A stretch of DNA of 64,000 nt from Polyangiaceae bacterium (GTDB lineage: Bacteria > Myxococcota_A > Polyangia > Polyangiales > Polyangiaceae): the NCBI GenBank assembly GCA_020633235.1, contig JACKEA010000001.1, positions 1,922,001-1,986,000 on the forward strand, written 5' to 3'. A program made the position numbers and the translations under genes. This document shows positions 11,178-19,640 of the stretch, one piece after another. The first letter of the stretch is position 1, and each line of letters opens with the position of its first letter. The notes under the pieces were generated by a model that was not told the DNA's origin, did no database searches, and saw only the letters and a list, made by a program, of their open reading frames with translations.

Positions 11178-11215
11178 AAAAACGGCGACTAGTCTTCGGA
11201 CGGGTCGCCGTTTTT
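11178..11215. terminator. Bidirectional intrinsic terminator
   Basis: AAAAACGGCGAC (11178-11189) pairs perfectly with GTCGCCGTTTTT (11204-11215) around a 14-nt loop. A-tract and T-tract flank a GC stem, so it can work for both strands. It lies after the RRM gene and overlaps the last codons and stop of the convergent channel gene. Confidence 0.85.
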
Positions 11216-13345
11216 CTTTGGATCGGAGAGGCCCAGGGTCTCCATCGCAGCGGCGTCCGGCAGCGTGTCGTGGAACTTGCCGTAGTCGATCATCAGGCGC
11301 CCATCCGGCAGCTGACTGATCACGTCCTCGAAGCGTTGGTTCACCCGGATGTCGTCCGGGTAGTAGATGTGCCGCGCGTAGATCGTCTGTCCGTAGGTTC
11401 CGTCGTGACCCATGAGCGTGACCACGATCGAAATCAGATCTCCGCCGAGGGGTTTGTCCCAGTCCACGCTCCCGAGGGGGCTCTGTTCGTCGATCTCGTG
11501 CATCACCGCCCAAGAGAGCACGAACATGGGTGAGCGATCCCGGGTGAGGCGCAGGTCGCGGACGCGCCGGAAGTGGTGCCCTTCCGGCGTCAGCTCGTCC
11601 ACGAGGGCGTGCAGCGTCATCGTCGCGTCGACGACTTCGTTCCCACGGGCGTTGCCTGCCCGCAGCATCAGCACCCGTTTGCCCTCCATGCGCGTGACGA
11701 CCAGGTACTTGGAGAACAGCACGCTGGCCCGCGCGCGGCTGGCCTTGGCGAACACCAGACCGGTGGTGAGCGCCACCCCGATGAGCCCCACCGCCGCCTC
11801 CACCGTGACGATCACGTCACCGAACACGTTTCCGGGGGAAAGCGCGCCGTAACCGATGGTGGCCAGGGTCTGTACGCTGAAGAAGAACGCATCCGTGAAC
11901 GTGCGCGAGTGTCCGCCGCTGATCGACTGCGGATCCAGGGTGTAGAGCGCTGCGAAGAACACGTTCGTGATCACGAACAAGAACGCGAAGGCCACGAACA
12001 CGCGGGTCCAGCTGCCTTCGATGAAATAGAAGTACAGATCCCGGCGCAGCTCCGAAGGCGTGCCCTTGCGCACGGCGTCGGTCACCACCGGTCGGTTCTT
12101 CTGCGCGGGGGCGGCATTCCCCTGAGCATGGCGCTCGCGGGTGATCTCGGCCGTGGTCTTGGCTCCGAGCTCGGTGTGCGCGGCTTCTTCGAAGGGCGCC
12201 ATCATCATGTCGAAGGCGACCTGCGCCACGGTGACCAAGAGCACGAGAGACAGGAACGCGCCACCGCTCATGGCGCCCCCCGCTGGCGCCAGCAGCAGCA
12301 GCAAGAGCGCCGAACCCCAGCGCGCGTTGATGCGAGCGCGGTCGCTGAGCTCGGCCTGACGTCGCTCCGTCACCGAGTCGATGGCGGCCACGCTGAAGTA
12401 GGCCACGGCCAGCGAGCCCGCGAGCAGATAGCGATACGCCTCCGGCGCCGGCTGATCCCAGCCGAAGTGCACGGCCTTCTTCACCGCCACGCCGACGGCC
12501 GTGAAGCCGATCTGCAGCGGAATGTGGAAGTAGAGCCACACCACCCACTGCCCGCCACCGCTGCGAATGCGCGAGCCCGCGATGTCGTCGAAGTACACCC
12601 ACCACAGGCTGCAGGTGACCAGCAGCACCAGGCTCGCCTCGCCGTACACGGACAGGTTCACGCCTTCGCCGGCCAGCGCGCTCAGCACCTTCACGAAGGA
12701 CTCGCCCAGCACGATCAGCGTGAGCAGGCCGTAGCGTTCGCCCAGGTGCTCGAAGTCCAGCGGAAAGCGCTCGCTCAGCTCCCGCGATTGTCGGCTGAGG
12801 GGTGAGCCGAGCACGCCGACGGTGCCGACGCCCCACATGCCATAGGCCACGAGCGGGGGCATGAACGCCGCCACCACCCACAGCGCTCCCCCGAACGCGA
12901 ACACCAGACCCCAGAAGCGGCTGTAGTCCACGGCCTCGGAAACCTGCAAGTAGGCCCGGAGGTACATCCCCGCCACCACCAGCTGCGCGATGCCCGCGGA
13001 CAGCGAGAAGGCGAACACGTGTCCGTCCAGCACGCCGGGAGCGCTGATGGCCATGGCGCCCACCGCGAACATCTGCAGGAACACCAGCAGGCGATGGGAG
13101 AAGTCGTCCAGCGTGTAGCGGTTCTCGAAGAACGTGAATCCGGTCCACGCCACCCACAACGGCACGAACACACCGGCGAAGCCGAGGAACCCCTTGACCG
13201 ACGTGTGACTCGACAGCCCGTTGCCCAGCTGGATGAACGCGGCGACGAAGATCAGGTCGTAGAACAGCTCGATCCAGGTGGCCTTCTTCTCGAGACCGAG
13301 GGCCGGGCTGTGCAAGAAGGGCCGGTGGAACCAGCGGCTCCGCAT
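11189..13345 (-). CDS. LtrA-domain::inward-rectifier K+ channel fusion
   Basis: A 718-residue protein with two recognisable parts. Residues 1 to about 390 form a multi-helix LtrA (low temperature requirement A) domain: WIELFYDLIFVAAF near the start, then LGERYGLLTLIVLGES and WWVYFDDI. After a hydrophilic linker (about 390-440) comes a Kir/KirBac channel: outer helix 445-468, selectivity filter TIGYG at 496-500, inner helix 512-534, and a cytoplasmic Kir domain with the RxxNxRGN motif (RAGNARGNEVVDA) near 562. It should be a potassium channel at the inner membrane with a fused LtrA module of unknown function. The single frame covers both parts without interruption. The start at 13345 matches the usual LtrA N-terminus. 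Confidence 0.9.
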   Translation of the reverse strand: MRSRWFHRPFLHSPALGLEKKATWIELFYDLIFVAAFIQLGNGLSSHTSVKGFLGFAGVFVPLWVAWTGFTFFENRYTLDDFSHRLLVFLQMFAVGAMAISAPGVLDGHVFAFSLSAGIAQLVVAGMYLRAYLQVSEAVDYSRFWGLVFAFGGALWVVAAFMPPLVAYGMWGVGTVGVLGSPLSRQSRELSERFPLDFEHLGERYGLLTLIVLGESFVKVLSALAGEGVNLSVYGEASLVLLVTCSLWWVYFDDIAGSRIRSGGGQWVVWLYFHIPLQIGFTAVGVAVKKAVHFGWDQPAPEAYRYLLAGSLAVAYFSVAAIDSVTERRQAELSDRARINARWGSALLLLLLAPAGGAMSGGAFLSLVLLVTVAQVAFDMMMAPFEEAAHTELGAKTTAEITRERHAQGNAAPAQKNRPVVTDAVRKGTPSELRRDLYFYFIEGSWTRVFVAFAFLFVITNVFFAALYTLDPQSISGGHSRTFTDAFFFSVQTLATIGYGALSPGNVFGDVIVTVEAAVGLIGVALTTGLVFAKASRARASVLFSKYLVVTRMEGKRVLMLRAGNARGNEVVDATMTLHALVDELTPEGHHFRRVRDLRLTRDRSPMFVLSWAVMHEIDEQSPLGSVDWDKPLGGDLISIVVTLMGHDGTYGQTIYARHIYYPDDIRVNQRFEDVISQLPDGRLMIDYGKFHDTLPDAAAMETLGLSDPKKNGDPSED

Positions 13346-13370
13346 GCCCTGGATCTATACTCGATTGGGG

Positions 13371-13393
13371 CCGTTTCCGCGCCGCACCAACAA
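13371..13393 (+). repeat. Intergenic palindromic motif, copy 3
   Basis: CCGTTTCCGCGCCGCACCAA then CAA, in the divergent gap upstream of the channel fusion. It faces copy 4 across 26 nt, so the two can form a large imperfect hairpin or cruciform. Confidence 0.65.
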
Positions 13394-13419
13394 ACTCTCT
13401 TTCAATCCCCGTTCGGGTT

Positions 13420-13440
13420 TTGCTGGTCCGCCGCGGAACC
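13420..13440 (-). repeat. Intergenic palindromic motif, copy 4 (inverted)
   Basis: On the minus strand it reads GGTTCCGCGGCGGACCAGCA followed by A, nearly the consensus. It is in inverted orientation to copy 3, just upstream of the methyltransferase-like gene. Confidence 0.7.
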
Positions 13441-13457
13441 ACGCGTACAGTCCTCGC

Positions 13458-14255
13458 GTGCTCACGGCCCGGTCCACCCGCGGGAAGACGTCTCGGGGAC
13501 GGCTTCGCGTCCTGGACACGTGGCTGTGCCGCGCGGAGCGCGAGCTCGTGCGGCGCGCGGAGGGCGGTCCCGTCGTGGACGTCGGGGTCGGGGAGGCGCC
13601 GTGGACGACGCTCGAGCTCGCCCGCGCGCTGCGGCGCGAAAACCCCGCGCTCGCCGTGATCGGCGTGGAAGTGGACGCCCGGCGCGCGGCGGCCGCCGCG
13701 GCGCACGCGGCGGGGGAAGTCGAGATCCGCGTGGGCGGCTTCGAGCTGCCCCTCGCGGAGCCGGCGCGCGTCGTGCGCGCGATGAACGTGCTCCGGCAAT
13801 ACCGGCCCGAGCACGTGGCCGCGGCCCACGCCGCTCTCGCGCGCGGCGTCCAGGTCGGCGGCGTGGTCGTGGAGGGCAGCAGTGACAAGGCGGGGCACGC
13901 CTTGGCGGCGCTGGTGCTCCGGGTGACGCGCGACGGTCCGCGGCGCGAAGCACTGGTGCTGCACTCGGCGTGTGTGCGCGGCTTTGCGCCGCTCGCCCTG
14001 CGCGACGTGCTGCCCCGCGATTTGCGCCGCGGCGTGTTGCCGCACACCGCCCTGGGCATGCTCTTCGCGCGCTGGACGCGCGTGTGGAGCAAGCTGAAGA
14101 CGGCCGACCCACGTCACAGCTTTCGCGCGTCGGCGCGGGCCCTCGCCGAGCTGGACGCGAGCGTGGAAGCGGACGAGGCGCTCTTGGCTCAGGGCGTCGT
14201 GGTGTGGCGTCCGGCCGAGGGCGTGCCCGCTCTCACGGATTGGCGACCAGATTGA
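13458..14255 (+). CDS. Predicted class I methyltransferase-like protein
   Basis: About 265 residues. A motif-I-like DVGVGEAPWTTLELA at residue 38 and an acidic residue after the next strand (GVEVDARRA) suggest a Rossmann SAM-binding fold; family members with DxGxGxxPxTTxEL are annotated as SAM-dependent methyltransferases. Later motifs are weak (MNVLRQY, VEGSSD). GTG 13458 is chosen because the frame upstream consists only of repeat-derived sequence. The 3' end overlaps the convergent lipoprotein gene by 23 nt. Substrate unknown. Confidence 0.7.
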   Translation: MLTARSTRGKTSRGRLRVLDTWLCRAERELVRRAEGGPVVDVGVGEAPWTTLELARALRRENPALAVIGVEVDARRAAAAAAHAAGEVEIRVGGFELPLAEPARVVRAMNVLRQYRPEHVAAAHAALARGVQVGGVVVEGSSDKAGHALAALVLRVTRDGPRREALVLHSACVRGFAPLALRDVLPRDLRRGVLPHTALGMLFARWTRVWSKLKTADPRHSFRASARALAELDASVEADEALLAQGVVVWRPAEGVPALTDWRPD

Positions 14256-14910
14256 TCGACCACGCCGTGGAGCAGGCGCCGCCCTTGTGCACCACCTGCA
14301 AGAGCACGTCTCGCGAGTCGTCGTTGCCGCTGCCCGTCAGGCCGTCGCCCCATTTCACGTCGAGGGTTTCGTTGGCGCCAATGCCGCCCGCGTCCGCCTT
14401 GGCGTAGGGCGAGAGGCCGCAGGGCGAGGCGTCTTGGTCCACGTTCACGTAGGCGTATACGTCGATGTCGGCATCCGCGGGCACGTCCACACTGGCCGAG
14501 AGCTGCAGGGCGTGACCGATCACGCTGTGGTTGTCTTCCGTGACGCGGATGCGGAACCACTCCGATTCCGTGCCTTGGATCTGTTGAGTATCGCTGCCGC
14601 TGTCGCCGCTCATGGAGCCGAGATCCGTAGGCGCTTGGCAGGTGGTGGTGGTGCTGCACGCGGTGGCGCCGCCGGCGCCCGCGGCTCCAGCACTGCCGCC
14701 GAGCCCGCCACTGCCGCTGAGCCCGCCGCTGCCGCTACTGCCAGCGAGGCCACCACTGCCGCCGCCGCTGCCAGCGGTGCCGCCAGTGGCGGTGCCTCCA
14801 CCGCTGCCACCCAGAGAGCCACTGCCGCCGCCGGCTGCCGGCACGTCGCCCTCTCCGCCGGTAGCGCAGGCGGAGAGCAAAAACGAAAGGAGAACGGCTC
14901 GGACCTTCAT
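14233..14910 (-). CDS. Gly/Ser-linker lipoprotein coupled to kinase
   Basis: A 225-residue lipoprotein: signal peptide MKVRAVLLSFLLSAC with lipobox Cys, then about 65 residues of Gly/Ser/Ala repeats and a beta-rich C-terminal domain of some 140 residues with three Cys. The domain (WFRIRVTEDNH ... DIDVYAYVNVD) resembles bacterial pre-peptidase C-terminal or carbohydrate-binding beta-sandwiches, but I cannot assign it firmly. The start overlaps the kinase stop by 4 nt (ATGA), so both are made together; it may be a surface output or ligand-binding partner. Confidence 0.8.
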   Translation of the reverse strand: MKVRAVLLSFLLSACATGGEGDVPAAGGGSGSLGGSGGGTATGGTAGSGGGSGGLAGSSGSGGLSGSGGLGGSAGAAGAGGATACSTTTTCQAPTDLGSMSGDSGSDTQQIQGTESEWFRIRVTEDNHSVIGHALQLSASVDVPADADIDVYAYVNVDQDASPCGLSPYAKADAGGIGANETLDVKWGDGLTGSGNDDSRDVLLQVVHKGGACSTAWSINLVANP

Positions 14911-16289
14911 TCCACTGCGAGGTGTCCGGCGTGGAGCAACTCCACGAGCACCCGTAGAGAATCGCGTCGCGGCAACGGCGACACGTCCAGCGCTTCTTCC
15001 ACGCTGAGGCCGCCTTCGAGCCGCGAGAGCATGAAGGCCTGCTCCGGAGTGAGCGCCGCGTGCGACGCGCCGATCACGCGCACGCGACGGGTCTGACCGC
15101 CGAGGGCCTTGAGCAGATCTGCTTCGGAGTCCGGAACTACGCGGCGGGGTACCGGACCGCTCTTGCCGTCCGGCAAGGGATTGTTGGGACTGGACGCCAG
15201 CTGCGTCTTGGCCGTGCCCTGCTTCTCCCGCTCCGCGCGAGTGGACGGTGGCGGCGAGGACGGCGCCGGTGTGGGCGGGCGCCGCGGAGAGCGCGACGAC
15301 TGCGGCGGTGCGGAAGTGGGACCCGTGCCCGGCAACGCGCACTGGGCGGCGATGGCGAAATGCTCGACCAGCTCCGTCACGCTGCCGTAGCGCTCTTCCG
15401 GCTTCTTCGCGAGGGCGCGCTCCAGCACTTCTTGAGCGGCTTCCGGTGTGCCCGGGGCCAGCTCCCGGAGCGAGAGCGGCGCCGCGCCGATGATCGCCTG
15501 CAGCACTTCCATCACCGTGGTGCCGGTGAAGGGCATGCGGCCGGCGAGGCACTCGAACACGATGCAGGCGAGGGAGAACTGATCCGCACGAGCGTCCACG
15601 TTGGCGGTGCGACCCAGGGCTTGCTCCGGCGCCATGTAGTCGGGTGTGCCCAAGATGTCGAACTCTCGGGTGATCTTGCGGCCGCCGCCGGTGCCCTTGC
15701 TGATGCCGAAATCGAGCAGTTTCACGAAGCCCTTTTGCGTGGGCAGGTCCACCAGGAACACGTTGCCGGGTTTCAGGTCGCGGTGGACGATGCCGAGGGT
15801 GTGCGCCGCGGAGAGGCCCAGGGCGACCTGCCACGCGATGCGCACGGACTCCGACAGCGACAGCGTGCCTTCACGCTCCAGGCGCACGGCGAGGCTTTCA
15901 CCTTCGAGCAGCTCCATCACCAAGTACGGCTCGCCCGCAGGCGTGGTGTCGAAGTCCGACACGTGGACGATGTGGGGGTGGGCGAGCTGACTGATGATCT
16001 CCGCTTCGCGCTGGAAGCGGGCGAGGGCTTGCTCGTCGTTCACCAGGTGCTGAGCCATGATCTTCACGGCCAGTCGGCGCCGCAGACGGACGTGCTCGGC
16101 TTCGAACACGGTGCCCATGCCGCCTTCGTCGATGGCGCGCAAGATGCGGTACGCCCCTCCCAGCACCTCCCCGGGCCGGACGGAGGAAGCTCGCTCCGCT
16201 ACCGCCAAGTCCTCTTGCACCACGCTCGATCCCTCTTCACCGCCGGAGTCGGACCCGCGACGAAAGCTCACTCTATCACCCTCCGCCAC
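14907..16289 (-). CDS. Hanks-type serine/threonine protein kinase
   Basis: A 460-residue protein kinase. The catalytic domain spans about 45-310: glycine loop IDEGGMGTVFEA, VAIK-type lysine LAVKIM, catalytic loop HRDLKPGN, LLDFGISK and TPDYMAPEQ. A Pro/Ser-rich linker follows (about 325-385), then an 80-residue C-terminal helical region (ALTPEQAFMLSRLEGGLSVEEALDVSPL) common in myxobacterial kinases. No transmembrane helix is present, so it is cytoplasmic. It is translationally coupled to the downstream lipoprotein. Upstream, about 100 nt separate it from the cysteine desulfurase; a small hairpin TGGGC/GCCCA lies there. Confidence 0.93.
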   Translation of the reverse strand: MAEGDRVSFRRGSDSGGEEGSSVVQEDLAVAERASSVRPGEVLGGAYRILRAIDEGGMGTVFEAEHVRLRRRLAVKIMAQHLVNDEQALARFQREAEIISQLAHPHIVHVSDFDTTPAGEPYLVMELLEGESLAVRLEREGTLSLSESVRIAWQVALGLSAAHTLGIVHRDLKPGNVFLVDLPTQKGFVKLLDFGISKGTGGGRKITREFDILGTPDYMAPEQALGRTANVDARADQFSLACIVFECLAGRMPFTGTTVMEVLQAIIGAAPLSLRELAPGTPEAAQEVLERALAKKPEERYGSVTELVEHFAIAAQCALPGTGPTSAPPQSSRSPRRPPTPAPSSPPPSTRAEREKQGTAKTQLASSPNNPLPDGKSGPVPRRVVPDSEADLLKALGGQTRRVRVIGASHAALTPEQAFMLSRLEGGLSVEEALDVSPLPRRDSLRVLVELLHAGHLAVE

Positions 16290-16376
16290 GAACAGCGGCA
16301 GCTTCCGAAGGTAAGGTGATGTGGGACGGGGTGACGCATTGGGCGCTTCGAGCCCATAAGCGTGGAGCCGGAGCCA

Positions 16377-16395
16377 TGAGGGCGCCAGGCCCTCA
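16377..16395. terminator. Terminator-like hairpin after cysteine desulfurase
   Basis: TGAGGGC (16377-16383) / GCCCTCA (16389-16395), a perfect 7-bp stem with a 5-nt loop, overlapping the stop of the minus-strand desulfurase. No T-tract. Confidence 0.4.
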
Positions 16396-17514
16396 CGGCC
16401 GGAGCGCTTCTAGCAGCAACGCCGCGGCGCGCTCGACTTCTTCCTCGCGGGTCTCGAAGCCCAGGGACAGCCGGATGGCGCCCAGGGCGAGCGGCCCGGA
16501 AACGCCCATTCTGGTGAGCACCGCGGAGGGTGTTTCCGTTCCCGCATGGCAGGCCGAACCGGTGCTCGCGGCCAGCTCGGGCACGCGACCCAGGACCTCG
16601 CTGCCGCGCGTGCCCGGGGCGGCGACCAGCAAGGTGTTCGGTAGGCGTTCGGCGTCCTGTCCGAACGCGACGAGGTCGGGATGTCTCGCTCTGAGACGCC
16701 ACCACAGGCCGTCGCGCAAGGACGCCACCCGCTTGCGGTCTTCCGCCGTGCGCCCTCGGGCGCGACGACAGGCGACCCCGAGGCCGACGATGGACGCGAC
16801 ATTCTCGGTCCCGGGCCGGAGGCCGCGTTCGTGGGAGGCGCCCAGCGTGAGGGGGGTCAGTGCAGTGCCGCGGCGCACGATCAGGGCGCCGACGCCCTTG
16901 GGCGCGCCCAGCTTGTGGCCGGCGATGCTGATCAGGTCGGCGCCGAGGGCGGCGACGTCCAGCTTGGCGGCAGATTGAGCCGCGTCCGTGTGCACGCGCA
17001 CGCCCCGCGCGTGGCACAGCTCCACGATGGGGCGAATGGGCTGCACCACGCCGGTCTCGTTGTTGGCGTGCATGATGGTGACGAGCGCGGTGTCGTCCGA
17101 GAGCGCCCGTTCCACGTCGTCCGCGCTCACCGCGCCGGCAGCGCTGACGGCGATGCGCGTGACCCGGTGGCCCCGGCGCTCGAGCTCCGCGGCCGGCGCC
17201 GCCGTGGCCGGGTGCTCGATGCTGGACGTGATCAGGTGGCGCGGCGACGAGCCCGCCGGCAGCGTGCCGAAGATGGCAAGATTGTTCGCCTCCGTGCCGC
17301 CGGAGGTGAACACGACCTCGTCGCTCTCGGCGCCGACCAACGCTGCGACGTCGCTGCGCGCTGCCTCCACCGCCGCGTGCGCATCCCGGCCGTAGGCGTG
17401 GGAGCTCGACGGATTGCCGAAGTGCGTCTCGAGGTACGGAAGCATCGCCGCCAGGACCTCTGGCAAGAGCGGCGTGGTTGCGTTGTGGTCGAGATAGATC
17501 GGGCGCTCGGCCAT
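16393..17514 (-). CDS. Cysteine desulfurase (NifS/IscS class V)
   Basis: A 373-residue PLP enzyme that takes sulfur from L-cysteine for Fe-S clusters or thiolated tRNA. Key features are YLDHNATTP at the N-terminus, TSGGTEANN, HANNETG, HTDAAQS, the PLP lysine in IAGHKLGAPKG and the catalytic Cys in STGSACHAGTE. It is slightly shorter than IscS (about 400 aa). No scaffold or Fe-S genes are adjacent, which is closer to the situation of MnmA-partner or general NifS-like enzymes. Start ATG 17514. Confidence 0.93.
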   Translation of the reverse strand: MAERPIYLDHNATTPLLPEVLAAMLPYLETHFGNPSSSHAYGRDAHAAVEAARSDVAALVGAESDEVVFTSGGTEANNLAIFGTLPAGSSPRHLITSSIEHPATAAPAAELERRGHRVTRIAVSAAGAVSADDVERALSDDTALVTIMHANNETGVVQPIRPIVELCHARGVRVHTDAAQSAAKLDVAALGADLISIAGHKLGAPKGVGALIVRRGTALTPLTLGASHERGLRPGTENVASIVGLGVACRRARGRTAEDRKRVASLRDGLWWRLRARHPDLVAFGQDAERLPNTLLVAAPGTRGSEVLGRVPELAASTGSACHAGTETPSAVLTRMGVSGPLALGAIRLSLGFETREEEVERAAALLLEALRP

Positions 17515-17612
17515 GGCGCTTCATATCAGTGATGCGACCATGTGCGCAGCTGTCCGACAAAACCGCGGCGAAGGCGCCTCGTTTCGTCGAGTGGAGACAC
17601 TGTTTGTTCGAA

Positions 17613-18374
17613 ATGCTTAGAGGGATTGCGACACTGGGGCTTTCGGTAGTGGTGTGTCTCGTGGGCGCGGCCGCCTGTGGCAGCAGCGATCAATCGGGAC
17701 TTGGCAGCAGCACCGGCGGCGCCGGTGGCGGAGACAGCGGCATCGGCACGGGAGGAGCGGGGACCGGCGCTGCCACCGGCAGCGGCGGTGTGGGCGGCGG
17801 GCCCGCATGTGTGAACAGCGGGGATTGCGCGCCACCAACGCCCTACTGCCACCCGACCGCCGGGGTTTGCATCGAGTGTCTGGGGGACGCGAACTGCTCG
17901 GGCAACCGTCCATATTGCGACACGGCGCAGGGCAAATGCGTGGAGTGCGTGGGCGACGGCAACTGCAGCGGCGACACGCCTTACTGCAACACCGCCGCGG
18001 GGAGCTGCGTGGAGTGCACCGCGCCCGCCAACTGCACGGGGCCCAATCAGACGTGCAACGTGGCGACGCACCAGTGCGAGCGATCGTGCTCGTCCAACAC
18101 GGACTGCGCGCAGGCGAACAACCACCCCTACTGCGACACCGCCAACGGCGTGTGCGTCCAGTGCCTGGCCGACGGCAACTGCGGTGGTGACAACCCCTAC
18201 TGCTTGCTGCCCGCGGGGCAGTGCGTGCGCTGCCTGAACGACACGCAGTGCACCAACAACGGTCGGCCGTACTGTCAGCCGGATCGCCATCAGTGCGTGG
18301 AGTGCCTGACGAGCGACAACTGCCAGCCTGGGGAGACGTGCAATCCCCAGGAGTTTCAGTGCGGAGGCGGCTGA
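17613..18374 (+). CDS. Cysteine-rich repeat lipoprotein
   Basis: A 253-residue lipoprotein: signal peptide to lipobox VGAAAC, Gly/Ser linker, then about six repeats of 25-30 residues following the pattern CVECxGDxNCSGxxPYCxTAxGxC. Around 40 Cys probably form disulfides, giving a small extracellular or surface-exposed beta-type array. Such proteins are numerous in myxobacteria and have no proven function. ATG 17613 was chosen because it directly precedes the signal sequence. A long perfect hairpin and an intergenic repeat follow the gene. Confidence 0.85.
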   Translation: MLRGIATLGLSVVVCLVGAAACGSSDQSGLGSSTGGAGGGDSGIGTGGAGTGAATGSGGVGGGPACVNSGDCAPPTPYCHPTAGVCIECLGDANCSGNRPYCDTAQGKCVECVGDGNCSGDTPYCNTAAGSCVECTAPANCTGPNQTCNVATHQCERSCSSNTDCAQANNHPYCDTANGVCVQCLADGNCGGDNPYCLLPAGQCVRCLNDTQCTNNGRPYCQPDRHQCVECLTSDNCQPGETCNPQEFQCGGG

Positions 18375-18409
18375 ACGAGACTCTCCGGGTCCCCAACCGA
18401 GAGAACCGT

Positions 18410-18439
18410 GAGCCCGAGCGCCGTGAGGTGCTCGGGCTC
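18410..18439 (+). terminator. Terminator-like hairpin
   Basis: GAGCCCGAG (18410-18418) pairs perfectly with CTCGGGCTC (18431-18439) across a 12-nt loop, 36 nt after the cysteine-rich lipoprotein stop. There is no T-tract; an intergenic motif copy follows 13 nt on. Confidence 0.55.
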
Positions 18440-18452
18440 GCGACTTTCGGGA

Positions 18453-18473
18453 GGTTCCGCGGCGGACCGACAA
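18453..18473 (+). repeat. Intergenic palindromic motif, copy 5 (consensus)
   Basis: GGTTCCGCGGCGGACCGACA then A, the closest copy to consensus, between the cysteine-rich lipoprotein terminator and the DUF302 gene. Confidence 0.75.
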
Positions 18474-18583
18474 ACCCATGATCGGGGTGGTGGCATCTCT
18501 CCGAACGCGCCTTACGATAGGCCCGCCGAGCGAGCCCGCTGGCACGGATTTCGCTGAAACACGCGCGAAACGGAGGAATGATC

Positions 18584-18976
18584 ATGAGTGACTACGGATT
18601 CGACGTCCTGCTCGCCAACACCAGCTTCGACGACGCGGTCGCCAAGGTGACGGACGCTTTGAAGGCAGAAGGCTTCGGCGTGCTCACGCGTATCGACGTG
18701 AAGGAGACGTTGAAGAAGAAAATCGACGTGGATTTTCAGCGTTACGAGATCCTCGGCGCGTGCAACCCGAAGCTCGCCCATCGCGCGCTGTCGACGGACT
18801 CGTCCATCGGCCTGCTGTTGCCCTGCAACGTGACGGTGGAACAGGTGGACGGCGGCGTGCGCGTGTCCATCGTCGATCCGAAGGCGATGTTTCAGGTGGT
18901 GAAAGGCGACGCGTTGAAAGACGTTGCAGAGGAAGCGGAGTCCAGGCTGCGCCGGGTGGCCTCGGCGCTCGGCTGA
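18584..18976 (+). CDS. DUF302 protein
   Basis: A 130-residue protein matching the DUF302 fold (FDVLLANTSFDDAVAKVTDALKAEGFGVLTRIDV ... GACNPKLAHRAL ... IGLLLPCNVTV), family size about 120-150 aa. The family is widespread, function unsettled; conserved Cys in GACNP and LPCNV suggest ligand or metal binding. GGAGG at 18572-18576 gives ideal spacing to ATG 18584, preferred over ATG 18578. The 3' end overlaps the convergent YkgJ-like gene by 85 nt, an unusually long overlap. Confidence 0.9.
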   Translation: MSDYGFDVLLANTSFDDAVAKVTDALKAEGFGVLTRIDVKETLKKKIDVDFQRYEILGACNPKLAHRALSTDSSIGLLLPCNVTVEQVDGGVRVSIVDPKAMFQVVKGDALKDVAEEAESRLRRVASALG

Positions 18977-19530
18977 CCGAGGCCGGCGAAGGCTAAAAAT
19001 CGCGTCGCGTCTTCCGGCGGGCGGCCCAAGAAGCGCCGCCGCCGCTGGCGCCGGTTCCAGGCCGAGACGAGGCGCGCATACTCCGAGAGCTCCGCACGTT
19101 GGGTTTCGAGCAGCGTGCGGAGCTGGTGCGGGCTCTCGCGTTCGCCCCGCTCCCAGGGGCAGTCCCCCAGCGGCAGCAGCCGCAGACGTCGGATGCCGCC
19201 GCGGCGGCCGAAGCTGGCGTGGAAGGGAAAGCTCCGGCAGGGCAGGGGGCGCGCGGCGTAGACGCCACACAGGCCGTCTGCCCCGAGCAGGGCGCAGCCG
19301 CTGTCGCCGAAGCGCAGCGTCATCAGCCGTCGGCCGCCGGCGAGGTCGAGGCAGGTCTCCGGCTCGCCGCTCATGTCGAGGCTCGCCATCTCCGTGAGCT
19401 CCGCGGCACTCTTGCCCGTGGCGGTCATCAAGCGGCGCACGTCCCTGTGGGTGACGGGCACGCGCACGGAGCGGCAGCAGTTACCGCACGCGGTGCAGCG
19501 AAAGCGAAGCAGGTGAAGGCCGGACGCCAC
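18892..19530 (-). CDS. YkgJ-family cysteine cluster protein
   Basis: A 212-residue protein with the N-terminal cluster CTACGNCC (residues 12-19) and later CALLG, LCGVYAARPLPCRSFPFH, the arrangement of the YkgJ/YeiW Fe-S- or Zn-cluster family. Function is unproven; members are linked to metal binding and protein modification. GTG start at 19530. The last 28 codons lie within the convergent DUF302 gene, and the tail looks unstructured. Confidence 0.82.
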   Translation of the reverse strand: MASGLHLLRFRCTACGNCCRSVRVPVTHRDVRRLMTATGKSAAELTEMASLDMSGEPETCLDLAGGRRLMTLRFGDSGCALLGADGLCGVYAARPLPCRSFPFHASFGRRGGIRRLRLLPLGDCPWERGERESPHQLRTLLETQRAELSEYARLVSAWNRRQRRRRFLGRPPEDATRFLAFAGLGQPSAEATRRSLDSASSATSFNASPFTT

Positions 19531-19582
19531 CGCGAGAGCTTAGCTCCTCCGTGCATGCCAAGGCGAGAGCTCGAGTCCTGTA

Positions 19583-19602
19583 TGTCGGTCCGCCGCGGAA
19601 CC
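19583..19602 (-). repeat. Intergenic palindromic motif, copy 6 (inverted)
   Basis: On the minus strand GGTTCCGCGGCGGACCGACA, an exact consensus, 53 nt upstream of the YkgJ-like gene. Confidence 0.75.
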
Positions 19603-19640
19603 ACCTTCGGCGACACCGCCGTCAGATCGCGGCGAGGAAC

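Noticed and set aside
17478..17612. Longer start for the cysteine-rich lipoprotein
   Set aside because: The added residues precede a perfect signal peptide and would block lipoprotein sorting.
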